Assembly (NCBI RefSeq): GCF_003460505.1
Contig: NZ_QTVG01000011.1
Span: forward strand, 367-64,366
Length of the DNA: 64,000 nt
From: Eubacterium sp. AF36-5BH
GTDB lineage: Bacteria > Bacillota > Clostridia > Lachnospirales > Lachnospiraceae
Reading direction: 5' to 3'
Shown here: in pieces, positions 19,038 to 27,364 of the stretch
Numbering within the stretch: position 1 is the first letter of the stretch
How the letters are laid out: each line of letters begins with the position of its first letter
Program-made: the position numbers and the translations under genes
Notes under the pieces: model-generated
The model's input: only the letters and a program-made list of their open reading frames with translations
Databases searched by the model: none
What the model was told of the DNA's origin: nothing

Positions 19038-20003
19038 ATGAGAAAAGAATATAAAAAGATTATATCTACAGTGTGTGTTGTAACTTTAGTTGTAGGCTCC
19101 TTAACATTTACTAATAAACAAAATGTAGAAGCTGTGGGCAAAACCACAGCAGCTACATTTAATAAATCGTTGAATCAAGGGATAAGCCTTTTAGCAGACG
19201 ATACAGAAAATGGAACTTACACAGTGAAAGTTACATCCACATTGAACGGTGTGGAGTCAGAAGGTTCAGTATCTGACGCGGTAGAAGTTGTTTCAGTTTT
19301 AACTACAGATAATTCAGCAGTTGAAGGTTTCCAAATTAAAACAAATGGGGCTGATTCAAATATTGCTTTTAGAACTGTTTGTAAGGGACTAAACGTAGGA
19401 AGCGCTATTACAGCAAGTGATGGTAACACATATACTGTTAAACAATTTGGAATAATATATGCCCTGGATCCGAACCAAAGTGGCTATAGAAAAAATGATG
19501 CTTTAAACACAGCATATACAATTTTAAATCCAGATGTAGTTACAGGACAACAGTATTCTTACGAAGGAAAAATGCAGTATGCCGGTAGTAATGTTACTTA
19601 TGGCTTTTTAGCAAGTGATGGGGCAGTAATTAATAATTGGGATACTACTGATACAGAAAATACATATTATGTTGTAACAATGAATGGAATTAATCCACAG
19701 ATTACAAATTCCATTTTTGTTAGGTCATTTATAATAGCAACAGACACCGCAGGAAATGATACAATCATTTACGGAAAGAAAACTGCTGTTATGTCGGTTG
19801 CAGAAGTAGCAGATTATTTATACCGCAACAGTAAAGCACAAAACTATTCAGGACATAAATATTTGTTTGAAAATATTTTAAGCAAGGTTGCTACAACTAA
19901 TCCATATTTTAGAAACACAACACTTCCGTATGGCTGGGACAATAACTTGTTTACACCATCAAGCCCAACATATACTGTTACAGACGGAACGTTGGAAAAT
20001 TAG
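19038..20003 (+). CDS. secreted protein sharing the C-terminal domain of the CotH protein
   Basis: 321 residues with GAAAGGGG before ATG. A signal peptide (KIISTVCVVTLVVGSLTF) is followed after about 25 residues by only the last strands of an Fn3-like module (GTYTVKVTSTLNGVESEG), which matches the end of a module in the upstream giant (GTHTVKLIATLNGYESDA). The remainder, from GFQIKTN to the end, aligns by eye with the last 300 residues of the giant: GFQ-x-x-TN, F-R-V/T-V, a central I/VYALD or VYAIDDGN, then a YGK motif and the D-Y-L-Y-x-N block. The gene looks like a short paralogue made by internal deletion, with a signal peptide fused to the terminal domain. It lies in the CotH operon. Domain function is unknown. 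Confidence 0.75.
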   Translation: MRKEYKKIISTVCVVTLVVGSLTFTNKQNVEAVGKTTAATFNKSLNQGISLLADDTENGTYTVKVTSTLNGVESEGSVSDAVEVVSVLTTDNSAVEGFQIKTNGADSNIAFRTVCKGLNVGSAITASDGNTYTVKQFGIIYALDPNQSGYRKNDALNTAYTILNPDVVTGQQYSYEGKMQYAGSNVTYGFLASDGAVINNWDTTDTENTYYVVTMNGINPQITNSIFVRSFIIATDTAGNDTIIYGKKTAVMSVAEVADYLYRNSKAQNYSGHKYLFENILSKVATTNPYFRNTTLPYGWDNNLFTPSSPTYTVTDGTLEN

Positions 20004-20017
20004 AACAGGAGGTTAAT

Positions 20018-20059
20018 ATGTGTAAGGCAATAGATGCTGTTAATAAATATTATCAATAA
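20018..20059 (+). CDS. possible 13-residue micro-ORF
   Basis: ATG preceded by AGGAGGTTAAT at a near-ideal distance, encoding MCKAIDAVNKYYQ then TAA. It lies 14 bases after the preceding gene and would be the last cistron of the CotH operon. The ribosome binding site is better than expected by chance, but the ORF is too short to test. It may be the decayed start of a lost gene. Confidence 0.3.
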   Translation: MCKAIDAVNKYYQ

Positions 20060-20076
20060 TTTAATTTCTTAAACTG

Positions 20077-20145
20077 TTAATATTTATAGAGAGCTCTTGA
20101 ATTATTAATATTTATGTAGATTTCTTGAATTATTAGCATCTATAG
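20077..20145. repeat. 28-base degenerate direct repeat, three copies
   Basis: TTAATATTTA at 20077 and 20105, and TTAGCATCTA at 20133, each lead a 28-base unit ending in CTTGAATTA. The array sits just upstream of the ileS promoter. No function is evident. Confidence 0.55.
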
Positions 20146-20148
20146 TGG

Positions 20149-20177
20149 TTGACATTCTTAAATTAATTGACTAAAAT
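20149..20177 (+). promoter_or_regulatory. ileS: sigma-70 promoter of the ileS T-box leader
   Basis: A perfect TTGACA at 20149-20154, 17 bases, then TAAAAT at 20172-20177. Transcription should start near 20184, at the beginning of the T-box RNA. Confidence 0.8.
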
Positions 20178-20183
20178 AACAAA

Positions 20184-20470
20184 TGTATAAAATTTAATGA
20201 ACAAAGACTTTGATAGAGACAGTAGTTTATCAGTGAACGTTTTAGAGAGCTTGACGTTGGTGGGAGTCGGGTATTAGTAGCAGATATATGAAAATCACTC
20301 TGGAGTTGCAGCCCGAAATGTTTTTTGACTTTTGTAGTTTATATTAATGTAGGCGCTGACGGTTTCTCCCGTTACAGAGAACACATATAAAGGGAATTCC
20401 CGAGTATGCTGTTAAAGGTGGTATAACGAAAATTCAGGCTTTCGTCCTTAACAGGGCGGAAGCCTTTTTT
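20184..20470 (+). promoter_or_regulatory. ileS: T-box riboswitch, isoleucine specific, with terminator
   Basis: The leader contains the conserved T-box segment AAAGGTGGTATAACG at 20414-20428 that pairs with the free tRNA CCA end. A terminator stem follows (arms 20436-20449 and 20453-20465) with a T-run to 20470. In stem I, AUC at 20294-20296 followed by A is the best candidate specifier codon, which fits isoleucine and the ileS gene downstream. Uncharged tRNA-Ile would stabilise the antiterminator and let transcription continue. The 3' boundary is clear. The stem I fold was judged by eye. Confidence 0.88.
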
Positions 20471-20617
20471 ACGTATGGGCATGAGCCTTGCTCAGACACA
20501 TAAAAATATAAATTTGTGCTTGCACAAGAATTTATATTTTTATGTGTTTGAATAAGGCGAAGCCGGCGACGAAATAGACCAAAGGTCTATGAGTAGACAA
20601 GGCTCATGCCCATACGT
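20471..20617. repeat. 147-base nested inverted repeat between T-box and ileS
   Basis: The outer arms 20471-20490 and 20598-20617 are perfect 20-base inverted copies (ACGTATGGGCATGAGCCTTG). Inside lies a second perfect 19-base pair of arms (20496-20514 and 20529-20547) capped by TGTGCTTGCACA, then a small hairpin ATAGACC-AAA-GGTCTAT. It begins exactly where the T-box terminator ends and lies inside the ileS transcript. No target-site duplication or transposase is seen. It could be a miniature mobile element or a second RNA structure. Confidence 0.85.
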
Positions 20618-20681
20618 AGTGAGCAAATGATTAAACACTTAAATAGATAGCAATACTATATAAAAATGAAAGGAGTACAGA

Positions 20682-23600
20682 ATGTACAAGAAAGTTTCAA
20701 CTAATCTCAATTTTGTTGAGAGAGAAAAGCAGACAGAAAAGTTTTGGAAAGACAATGACATTTTTAAGAAAAGTATGGACAGTCGTAAGGAAGGAGAAAC
20801 ATATACATTTTATGATGGACCTCCAACAGCCAACGGTAAGCCACATATTGGACACGTTTTAACTCGTGTTATAAAAGATATGATTCCACGTTACCAGACA
20901 ATGAAGGGCCATATGGTTCCAAGAAAAGCAGGTTGGGATACTCATGGACTTCCTGTTGAATTAGAAGTAGAAAAGATGCTTGGTTTAGATGGAAAAGACC
21001 AGATTGAAGAATACGGTCTTGTGCCTTTTATTGACAAATGTAAGGAAAGTGTTTGGAAATACAAAGGTATGTGGGAAGATTTCTCAGGTACTGTAGGTTT
21101 CTGGGCTGACATGGATAATCCTTATGTAACATACGATAACAACTATATTGAGTCAGAATGGTGGGCTTTAAAAACTATTTGGGATAAAGGCTTATTATAC
21201 AAAGGCTTCAAAATCGTTCCTTATTGCCCACGTTGTGGAACACCTCTTTCATCACAGGAAGTAGCTCAGGGTTACAAGGATGTAAAAGAACGTTCAGCAA
21301 TCGTTAGATTCAAGGCGAAAGACGAGGATGCATATATTTTAGCATGGACAACAACACCTTGGACATTACCTTCAAACGTTGCTCTTTGTGTAAACCCGAA
21401 TGAAGATTACGCAAAGGTAAAAGCAGCAGACGGCTATGTATATTACATGGCAGTTGCTTTATTAGATACAGTTTTAGGTAGCCTTGGAAATGAAGAAGAA
21501 GGTGTTAAACCATACGAAATTCTTGAAACATACAAAGGTAAAGAACTTGAAGGCAAAGAATACGAGCCATTATATGAATGTGCTCATGAAAAAGCTGAAA
21601 AGCAGCACAAGAAAGGTTTCTTCATTACATGTGATACTTATGTAACTCTTACAGATGGTACAGGTGTTGTTCATATCGCACCTGCATTCGGTGAAGACGA
21701 TGCTAATGTTGGCCGTAACTATGACCTTCCATTTGTTCAGCTTGTTACTGAAAAAGGTGAAATGTCAGAAGAAACACCATTTGCCGGCTTATTTGTAAAG
21801 AAGGCAGATCCTGAAGTATTAAAAGATTTAGATGCAAGAGGTTTATTATTTGACGCACCTAAATTTGAACATAGTTATCCACATTGCTGGAGATGTGATA
21901 CACCACTTATTTACTATGCACGTGAATCATGGTTTATTAAGATGACAGCAGTTAAGGATGATTTAATTAAAAATAACAACACAATTAACTGGATTCCTGA
22001 AAGTATCGGTAAGGGACGTTTCGGAAACTGGATTGAAAATGTTCAGGACTGGGGCGTAAGCCGTAACCGTTATTGGGGAACACCACTTAACATTTGGCAG
22101 TGTGATTGTGGTTGCATGCAGTCAATTGGCAGTCGTCAGGAACTTTTTGAAAAGTCAGGTGACGAAAAAGCTAAGACTGTTGAATTCCACAGACCTTACA
22201 TTGATGAAATTACAATGCCATGTCCTGAATGTGGTGGCACAATGAAGAGAGTTCCGGAAGTTATTGACTGTTGGTTTGATAGTGGAGCAATGCCTTTTGC
22301 ACAGCACCATTATCCATTTGAAAATAAAGATTTATTTGAACAGCAGTTCCCTGCAGACTTTATTTCAGAAGCTGTTGACCAGACTCGTGGCTGGTTCTAC
22401 ACATTACTTGCAGAATCAACATTGTTATTTAACAAGGCTCCATACAAGAACGTAATCGTTTTAGGTCACGTTCAGGATGAAAACGGACAGAAGATGAGTA
22501 AGTCAAAGGGTAATGCAGTTGATCCATTTGAAGCACTTGATAAATACGGTGCAGATGCAATCAGATGGTACTTCTACATTAACTCAGCTCCATGGCTTCC
22601 AAACAGATTCCATGGCAAGGCAGTAGAAGAAGGACAGCGTAAGTTCATGGGTACACTTTGGAACACTTATGCGTTCTATGTACTTTATGCAGAAATCGAT
22701 CAGTTTGATCCAACTAAGTACACACTTGATTATGATAAATTATCAGTAATGGATAAGTGGTTATTATCAAAGATGAATTCTATGGTTAAGGCTGTAGATG
22801 ACAACCTTGGAAACTACAGAATTCCTGAAGCTGCAAGAGCGTTAGATGAATTTGTTGATGAAATGTCAAACTGGTATGTAAGACGTTCAAGAGAAAGATT
22901 CTGGGCAAAAGACATGCCACAGGATAAGATTAATGCTTACATGACACTTTATACAGCACTTGTTACTGTATCAAAGGCAGCAGCACCTATGATTCCATTT
23001 ATGACTGAAGACATTTACCAGAATTTAGTTAGAAGTGTGGATTCAAGTGCAAAAGAATCAATTCACCTTTGTGACTTCCCAGAAGTTAATGAAGCTCAGA
23101 TTGATAAAGAATTAGAAGAAAATATGGAAAGAGTTCTTAAGGTAGTAGTTCTTGGTCGTGCTTGTAGAAATAAGTCAAACATCAAGAACAGACAGCCAAT
23201 TGGCAAAATGTTTGTAAAGGCTGATTTTGATTTACCTGAATTTTTCCAGGAAATTATTACAGAAGAATTGAATATAAAAGAAGTAGAGTTTACTGATGAT
23301 GTTAGAGCATTCACATCATACTCATTTAAGCCACAGCTTAGAACTGTTGGACCAAAATATGGTAAGTTCTTAGGCAAGATTAAGGAAGCATTGGCAAGCC
23401 TTGACGGAAACAGTGCTATGGATAAGATTAATGCCGGCGAACCTCTTACATTTGACTTTGACGGTAATGAAGTTGTTCTTGAAAAAGAAGATTTACTTAT
23501 CGACATGGCTCAGGTTGAAGGTTATGTTTCTGAAGCAGATGGCGACGTTACAGTAGTTCTTGACACTAACTTAAGTGATGAATTATTAGAAGAAGGTTTT

Positions 23601-23843
23601 GTTCGTGAAGTAATCAGCAAGATTCAGACAATGAGAAAAGAAGCTGGATTCGAAGTAATGGACAAAATCGTTGTGAATGTTGCTAATAATGACAAGGTTA
23701 AGGACGTTGTAGAACGTAATATTGATGAAATTAAGTCAGAAGTGTTGGCAGATAATGTCGAATTTGATACAATAAAAGGGTATGAGAAGGAATGGAACAT
23801 TAATGGCGAAAAGGTTACATTAAGCGTTGAAAAAAACTCATAG
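20682..23843 (+). CDS. ileS: isoleucine--tRNA ligase, long (type 2) form
   Basis: 1,053 residues. Cytoplasmic class I synthetase that charges tRNA-Ile and edits valine. The ATP-binding motif is PPTANGKPHIGH at 47-58 and the second signature is KMSKSKGN starting at 604. Two zinc-type pairs are seen, CPRCG near residue 184 and CPECGG near 513. The editing domain carries TTPWTLPSN. Length and the HIGHVLTRVIKD context match the eukaryote-like IleS2 class rather than the shorter IleS1. The start has AAAGGAGT upstream. Expression is governed by the T-box leader. IleS2 enzymes are often poorly inhibited by mupirocin; that is family knowledge, not shown here. Confidence 0.97.
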   Translation: MYKKVSTNLNFVEREKQTEKFWKDNDIFKKSMDSRKEGETYTFYDGPPTANGKPHIGHVLTRVIKDMIPRYQTMKGHMVPRKAGWDTHGLPVELEVEKMLGLDGKDQIEEYGLVPFIDKCKESVWKYKGMWEDFSGTVGFWADMDNPYVTYDNNYIESEWWALKTIWDKGLLYKGFKIVPYCPRCGTPLSSQEVAQGYKDVKERSAIVRFKAKDEDAYILAWTTTPWTLPSNVALCVNPNEDYAKVKAADGYVYYMAVALLDTVLGSLGNEEEGVKPYEILETYKGKELEGKEYEPLYECAHEKAEKQHKKGFFITCDTYVTLTDGTGVVHIAPAFGEDDANVGRNYDLPFVQLVTEKGEMSEETPFAGLFVKKADPEVLKDLDARGLLFDAPKFEHSYPHCWRCDTPLIYYARESWFIKMTAVKDDLIKNNNTINWIPESIGKGRFGNWIENVQDWGVSRNRYWGTPLNIWQCDCGCMQSIGSRQELFEKSGDEKAKTVEFHRPYIDEITMPCPECGGTMKRVPEVIDCWFDSGAMPFAQHHYPFENKDLFEQQFPADFISEAVDQTRGWFYTLLAESTLLFNKAPYKNVIVLGHVQDENGQKMSKSKGNAVDPFEALDKYGADAIRWYFYINSAPWLPNRFHGKAVEEGQRKFMGTLWNTYAFYVLYAEIDQFDPTKYTLDYDKLSVMDKWLLSKMNSMVKAVDDNLGNYRIPEAARALDEFVDEMSNWYVRRSRERFWAKDMPQDKINAYMTLYTALVTVSKAAAPMIPFMTEDIYQNLVRSVDSSAKESIHLCDFPEVNEAQIDKELEENMERVLKVVVLGRACRNKSNIKNRQPIGKMFVKADFDLPEFFQEIITEELNIKEVEFTDDVRAFTSYSFKPQLRTVGPKYGKFLGKIKEALASLDGNSAMDKINAGEPLTFDFDGNEVVLEKEDLLIDMAQVEGYVSEADGDVTVVLDTNLSDELLEEGFVREVISKIQTMRKEAGFEVMDKIVVNVANNDKVKDVVERNIDEIKSEVLADNVEFDTIKGYEKEWNINGEKVTLSVEKNS

Positions 23844-23875
23844 TAGGCTAGTTATTTGAACAGAATATAAATTTA

Positions 23876-23903
23876 TAAAGGAACGGTGTAAATCGTTCCT
23901 TTA
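23876..23903 (+). terminator. terminator of ileS
   Basis: A perfect 10-base stem (TAAAGGAACG at 23876-23885 with its inverse at 23894-23903) and an 8-base loop. The T-tail is weak. Confidence 0.65.
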
Positions 23904-23963
23904 TGCGTGTTATACGAATATACGCAACAGCATATGTATAGAATTTATCGATATAAGTTGTGT

Positions 23964-24034
23964 TATATGTTGGTGTACATTTAATATTAGCATATAGGAT
24001 ATATATGTTGGTACACATTTAATATTAGCATATA
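23964..24034. repeat. 33-base direct repeat, two copies
   Basis: Units at 23964-23996 and 24002-24034 differ only at a few positions around GGTGTACA/GGTACACA and share ATTTAATATTAGCATATA. They lie about 200 bases before glgP. Confidence 0.75.
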
Positions 24035-24230
24035 AGTGAAGTGTAAGCTTGGTAATATGTGATTCTTTGGGGAAAATCGAAGGAGTGCTAAGCATGGAAC
24101 AGTCATCATAATTAGGATTGTGGTGTTTGGATATCGAAATCATATTGGGAAAACAGCAGCACATATATTTTGCAAAAGATAGATGAATTTTATTGTATGT
24201 TACCAAATAATAAGGATAGGAGAGGGGTTT

Positions 24231-26705
24231 ATGACTAAAACAATGGACAGAATTCAAAAAGAAGAATTCAAGGAAGAATTCAAAAAGCGTGTAAAAGATC
24301 AGGCAAAGATGCTTTACCGTAAGACTTTAGATGAAGTAAGTGACAGACACAAATTTGTATGTGTTGCTTATGCGGTAAAAGATATCGTTATTGACCAGTG
24401 GATTGCTACACAGAAGGCTTATGATGAGGCTGATGGCAGAACGGTTTATTATTTATCAATGGAGTTCTTAATGGGAAGGGCTTTAGGTAACATGATTATT
24501 AACTTATCTGCAAGAGATGAAATTAAAGAATCAATTGAGGAACTTGGACTTGATTTAAACGTAATTGAAGACCAGGAACCTGATGCAGCTTTAGGTAACG
24601 GTGGATTAGGTCGTCTTGCAGCTTGTTTCTTAGACAGTCTTGCAACTTTAAATTATCCTGCATATGGATGTGGAATCAGATACAAATACGGTATGTTCCA
24701 GCAGAAGATTGAAAATGGATATCAGAAAGAAATTCCTGAAGATTGGTTAAGACATATTAATCCATTAGAAATCAAGCGTGAAGAGTATGCTTGTGAAGTT
24801 AGATTTGGTGGTACTGTTAAGATTGATCACAGAGACGGACGTGATTATTATGGTCAGGAAGGTTATCAGGCAGTTATGGCTGTTCCTTATGATATGCCAA
24901 TCGTAGGATATGGCAACAATGTTGTTAATACATTACGTATTTGGGATGCAGAACCAGTTGTTCATTTTAACCTTGAAGAATTTGACAAGGGTTCATATAT
25001 GGCAGCAGTTGAACAGGAAAACCTTGCTAAGACAATTACAGAGGTTCTTTATCCAAATGATAACCATTATGCAGGTAAGGAACTTAGATTAAAACAGCAG
25101 TATTTCTTTGTTTCAGCTTCACTTCAGACAGCAATTAAGAAGTATTTAAAGAAGCATGATGACATTAAGAAATTACATGAAAAAGTAGTATTCCAGATGA
25201 ATGATACTCATCCAACATTAACAGTTGCAGAATTAATGAGACTTTTAATGGACGTTTATTATTTAGAATGGGATGAAGCTTGGGAAGTTACTACAAAGTG
25301 TGTAGCTTATACAAACCATACAATTATGGCTGAAGCTCTTGAAAAATGGCCTATTGAATTATTCTCAAGATTACTTCCAAGATGTTATCAGATTGTTGAA
25401 GAAATCAACAGAAGATTCTGTCTTGAAATTGAAGAAAAATATCCTGGTAACTATGACAAGATTGCTAAGATGGCAATTATTTATGATGGTCAGGTTAAGA
25501 TGGCAAACTTAGCAATTTGTGCCGGCTATTCAGTAAACGGTGTTGCTAAGCTTCATACAGAAATTCTTGAAAAGCAGGAATTAAAGGACTTCTATGAAAT
25601 GATGCCACAGAAGTTTAATAACAAAACAAATGGTATTACACAAAGAAGATTCTTGCTTCATGGAAACCCTCTTCTTGCTGAATGGGTTACAAACAAGGTT
25701 GGCGATGATTGGATTACAGACCTTCCAAAAATCAAAGGCATTGAAGTATACGCAGATGATAAGAAGGCTCAGGCTGAGTTCATGAACATTAAGTATCAGA
25801 ACAAAGTTCGTCTTGCAAAATATATCAAAAAACATAATGGAGTTGATGTAGATCCACGTTCAATCTTTGATGTTCAGGTTAAGAGACTTCATGAATACAA
25901 ACGTCAGTTACTTAACATTTTACATGTTATGTATTTATACAATCAGATTAAAGAACATCCTGATATGGAATTTATTCCAAGAACTTTTATTTTCGGAGCA
26001 AAGGCAGCAGCAGGATACAAGATTGCAAAACTTACAATTAAGTTAATCAACAGTGTTGCAGATGTAATCAACAATGATGAGTCAATCAACGGTAAGATTA
26101 AGGTTGTCTTCATTGAAAACTACAGAGTTTCAAATGCAGAAATCATTTTTGCAGCAGCAGATGTTTCAGAACAGATTTCTACAGCTTCAAAGGAAGCTTC
26201 TGGAACAGGTAACATGAAGTTCATGTTAAATGGTGCATTAACACTTGGAACAATGGACGGTGCAAATGTTGAAATCGTCGAAGAAGTTGGCAAGGAAAAT
26301 GCATTTATCTTTGGTATGTCTTCAGACGAAGTTATTGGTTACGAAAATAATGGTGGATATGATCCAATGCAGATTTTCAATTCAGACATGGATATTAGAA
26401 AAGTTCTTATGCAGTTAATTAACGGATTCTACTCACCTGATAATCCTGAAAGATTCAGACCAATTTACAACTCACTTCTTACAAAGGAAGAAACAGGTTG
26501 TGCAGACAGATACTTCATCTTAAAGGACTTCCAGTCTTACGCAGAAGCTCAAAGACGTGTTGAAGCAGCTTACAAAGATGAAGCAGGTTGGGCAAAATCA
26601 GCGATGCTTAACGTAGCAAACGTAGGCAAGTTCACATCAGATAGAACAATCGAAGAATACGTAAGAGATATCTGGCACTTAGAGAAAGTAAAGGTAGAAT
26701 TGTAG
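24231..26705 (+). CDS. glgP: glycogen/starch/maltodextrin phosphorylase
   Basis: 824 residues from ATG at 24231, which is preceded by GGAGAGGGG. The same frame is open to an ATG at 24183, but that one has no ribosome binding site. The enzyme releases glucose-1-phosphate from the non-reducing ends of alpha-1,4-glucans in the cytoplasm. The pyridoxal-phosphate site is intact: EASGTGNMKFMLNGALTLG with the cofactor lysine at K663. N-terminal AALGNGGLGRLAACF and the substrate-site motif DVQVKRLHEYKRQ are also present. Length is typical for GT35. It stands alone and ends at a strong terminator. Confidence 0.96.
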   Translation: MTKTMDRIQKEEFKEEFKKRVKDQAKMLYRKTLDEVSDRHKFVCVAYAVKDIVIDQWIATQKAYDEADGRTVYYLSMEFLMGRALGNMIINLSARDEIKESIEELGLDLNVIEDQEPDAALGNGGLGRLAACFLDSLATLNYPAYGCGIRYKYGMFQQKIENGYQKEIPEDWLRHINPLEIKREEYACEVRFGGTVKIDHRDGRDYYGQEGYQAVMAVPYDMPIVGYGNNVVNTLRIWDAEPVVHFNLEEFDKGSYMAAVEQENLAKTITEVLYPNDNHYAGKELRLKQQYFFVSASLQTAIKKYLKKHDDIKKLHEKVVFQMNDTHPTLTVAELMRLLMDVYYLEWDEAWEVTTKCVAYTNHTIMAEALEKWPIELFSRLLPRCYQIVEEINRRFCLEIEEKYPGNYDKIAKMAIIYDGQVKMANLAICAGYSVNGVAKLHTEILEKQELKDFYEMMPQKFNNKTNGITQRRFLLHGNPLLAEWVTNKVGDDWITDLPKIKGIEVYADDKKAQAEFMNIKYQNKVRLAKYIKKHNGVDVDPRSIFDVQVKRLHEYKRQLLNILHVMYLYNQIKEHPDMEFIPRTFIFGAKAAAGYKIAKLTIKLINSVADVINNDESINGKIKVVFIENYRVSNAEIIFAAADVSEQISTASKEASGTGNMKFMLNGALTLGTMDGANVEIVEEVGKENAFIFGMSSDEVIGYENNGGYDPMQIFNSDMDIRKVLMQLINGFYSPDNPERFRPIYNSLLTKEETGCADRYFILKDFQSYAEAQRRVEAAYKDEAGWAKSAMLNVANVGKFTSDRTIEEYVRDIWHLEKVKVEL

Positions 26706-26716
26706 GAGATTTACCT

Positions 26717-26746
26717 AGGGGCAGCGTAGCTGCCCCTATTTTTTTG
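26717..26746 (+). terminator. strong terminator of glgP
   Basis: AGGGGCAGC at 26717-26725, loop GTA, the inverse at 26729-26737, then ATTTTTTT. A classical Rho-independent terminator. Confidence 0.95.
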
Positions 26747-27364
26747 ACTTGTTATGCAAACAAAACTAATATTATGGCGATAATACACCCTAAAGAAACC
26801 ATAATAATTTTTAAGGGTGGAAAAAAGAGAAAGACAGTAGTGCGAAAAAGAGTGAGAAGTCCAGCTTTTCACCCCCTAGGAAAAATAACAAGCTGAAGGG
26901 GTGGAAAAATGGGAAAGATTGTAATGTGAAAAAGTGTAGGGAGTCCAGCTTTCCACCCCCTAGGAAAAATAACAAGCCATAAGGGTGTAAAAATGGGAAA
27001 TACTGAAGAGAGAAAAAGAGTGAGAAGTCCAGATTTCCACCCAAAAGGAAAAATAACAAGCTGAAGGGGTGGAAAAATGAGAAATACTGAAGAGAGAAAA
27101 AGAGTGAGAAGTCCAGCTTTCCACCCAAAAGGAAAAATAACAAGCCATAAGGGTGGAAAAAATAGAAAGATTGTAATGTGAAAAAGTGTAGGGAGTCCAG
27201 CTTTCCACCCCCCTAGGAAAAATAACAAGCTGAAGGGGTGGAAATTTCTAAAAACAATAAAATCAACATATCTAATTAATAATAACACTTGAAAAACAAA
27301 TCAACTTAACATATAATAAATGTAACATAATAGATGTAACATAGAGGATAAACAAGGACGGCGC
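26747..27364. other. non-coding region dominated by a hairpin repeat array
   Basis: 618 bases without a convincing gene. Most of it is the tandem array at 26813-27245. The A/T-rich 120 bases after the array lead to the PD-(D/E)XK-like gene. Minus-strand open frames cross the array in two registers, but they only reflect the repeat and have no ribosome binding site. Confidence 0.7.
26813..27245. repeat. tandem array of about 84-base hairpin repeats, five units plus a partial
   Basis: Unit starts are at 26813, 26896, 26981, 27064, 27149 and 27233, so lengths alternate 83, 85, 83, 85, 84. Each unit opens with AAGGG(G)TGGAAA and near its end has CTTTCCACCC, so each can fold into its own hairpin. 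A GGAAAAATAACAAG joint separates the units. Two sub-types occur, one with GATTGTAATGTG in the loop and one with ATACTGAAGAGAG. There are two joint types: CAAGCTGAAGGGG and CAAGCCATAAGGG. There are no unique spacers, so it is not a CRISPR array. Confidence 0.9.

Larger units (their letters stand above)
23844..24230 (+). other. intergenic region upstream of glgP
   Basis: 387 bases. It holds the ileS terminator, a 33-base direct repeat and the ribosome binding site of glgP. A five-codon ORF at 24094 behind AAGGAGT ends at once and is not counted as a gene. No clear promoter was identified. Confidence 0.5.

Noticed and set aside
20471..20617. Complete insertion sequence in the ileS leader
   Set aside because: No transposase frame and no target-site duplication were seen, so it is listed only as an inverted repeat.
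24094..24111. ATG behind AAGGAGT before glgP
   Set aside because: It ends after five codons; no leader-peptide logic (for example, a run of one amino acid) is visible.
26813..27245. CRISPR array
   Set aside because: Units are tandem copies without unique spacers, about 84 bases long, and no cas gene is present.
26811..27288. Minus-strand open frames of 82-139 codons across the hairpin array
   Set aside because: Two registers are open at once because the unit is close to a multiple of three bases. They have no ribosome binding site and encode only repeated Phe/Leu/Pro-rich peptides.
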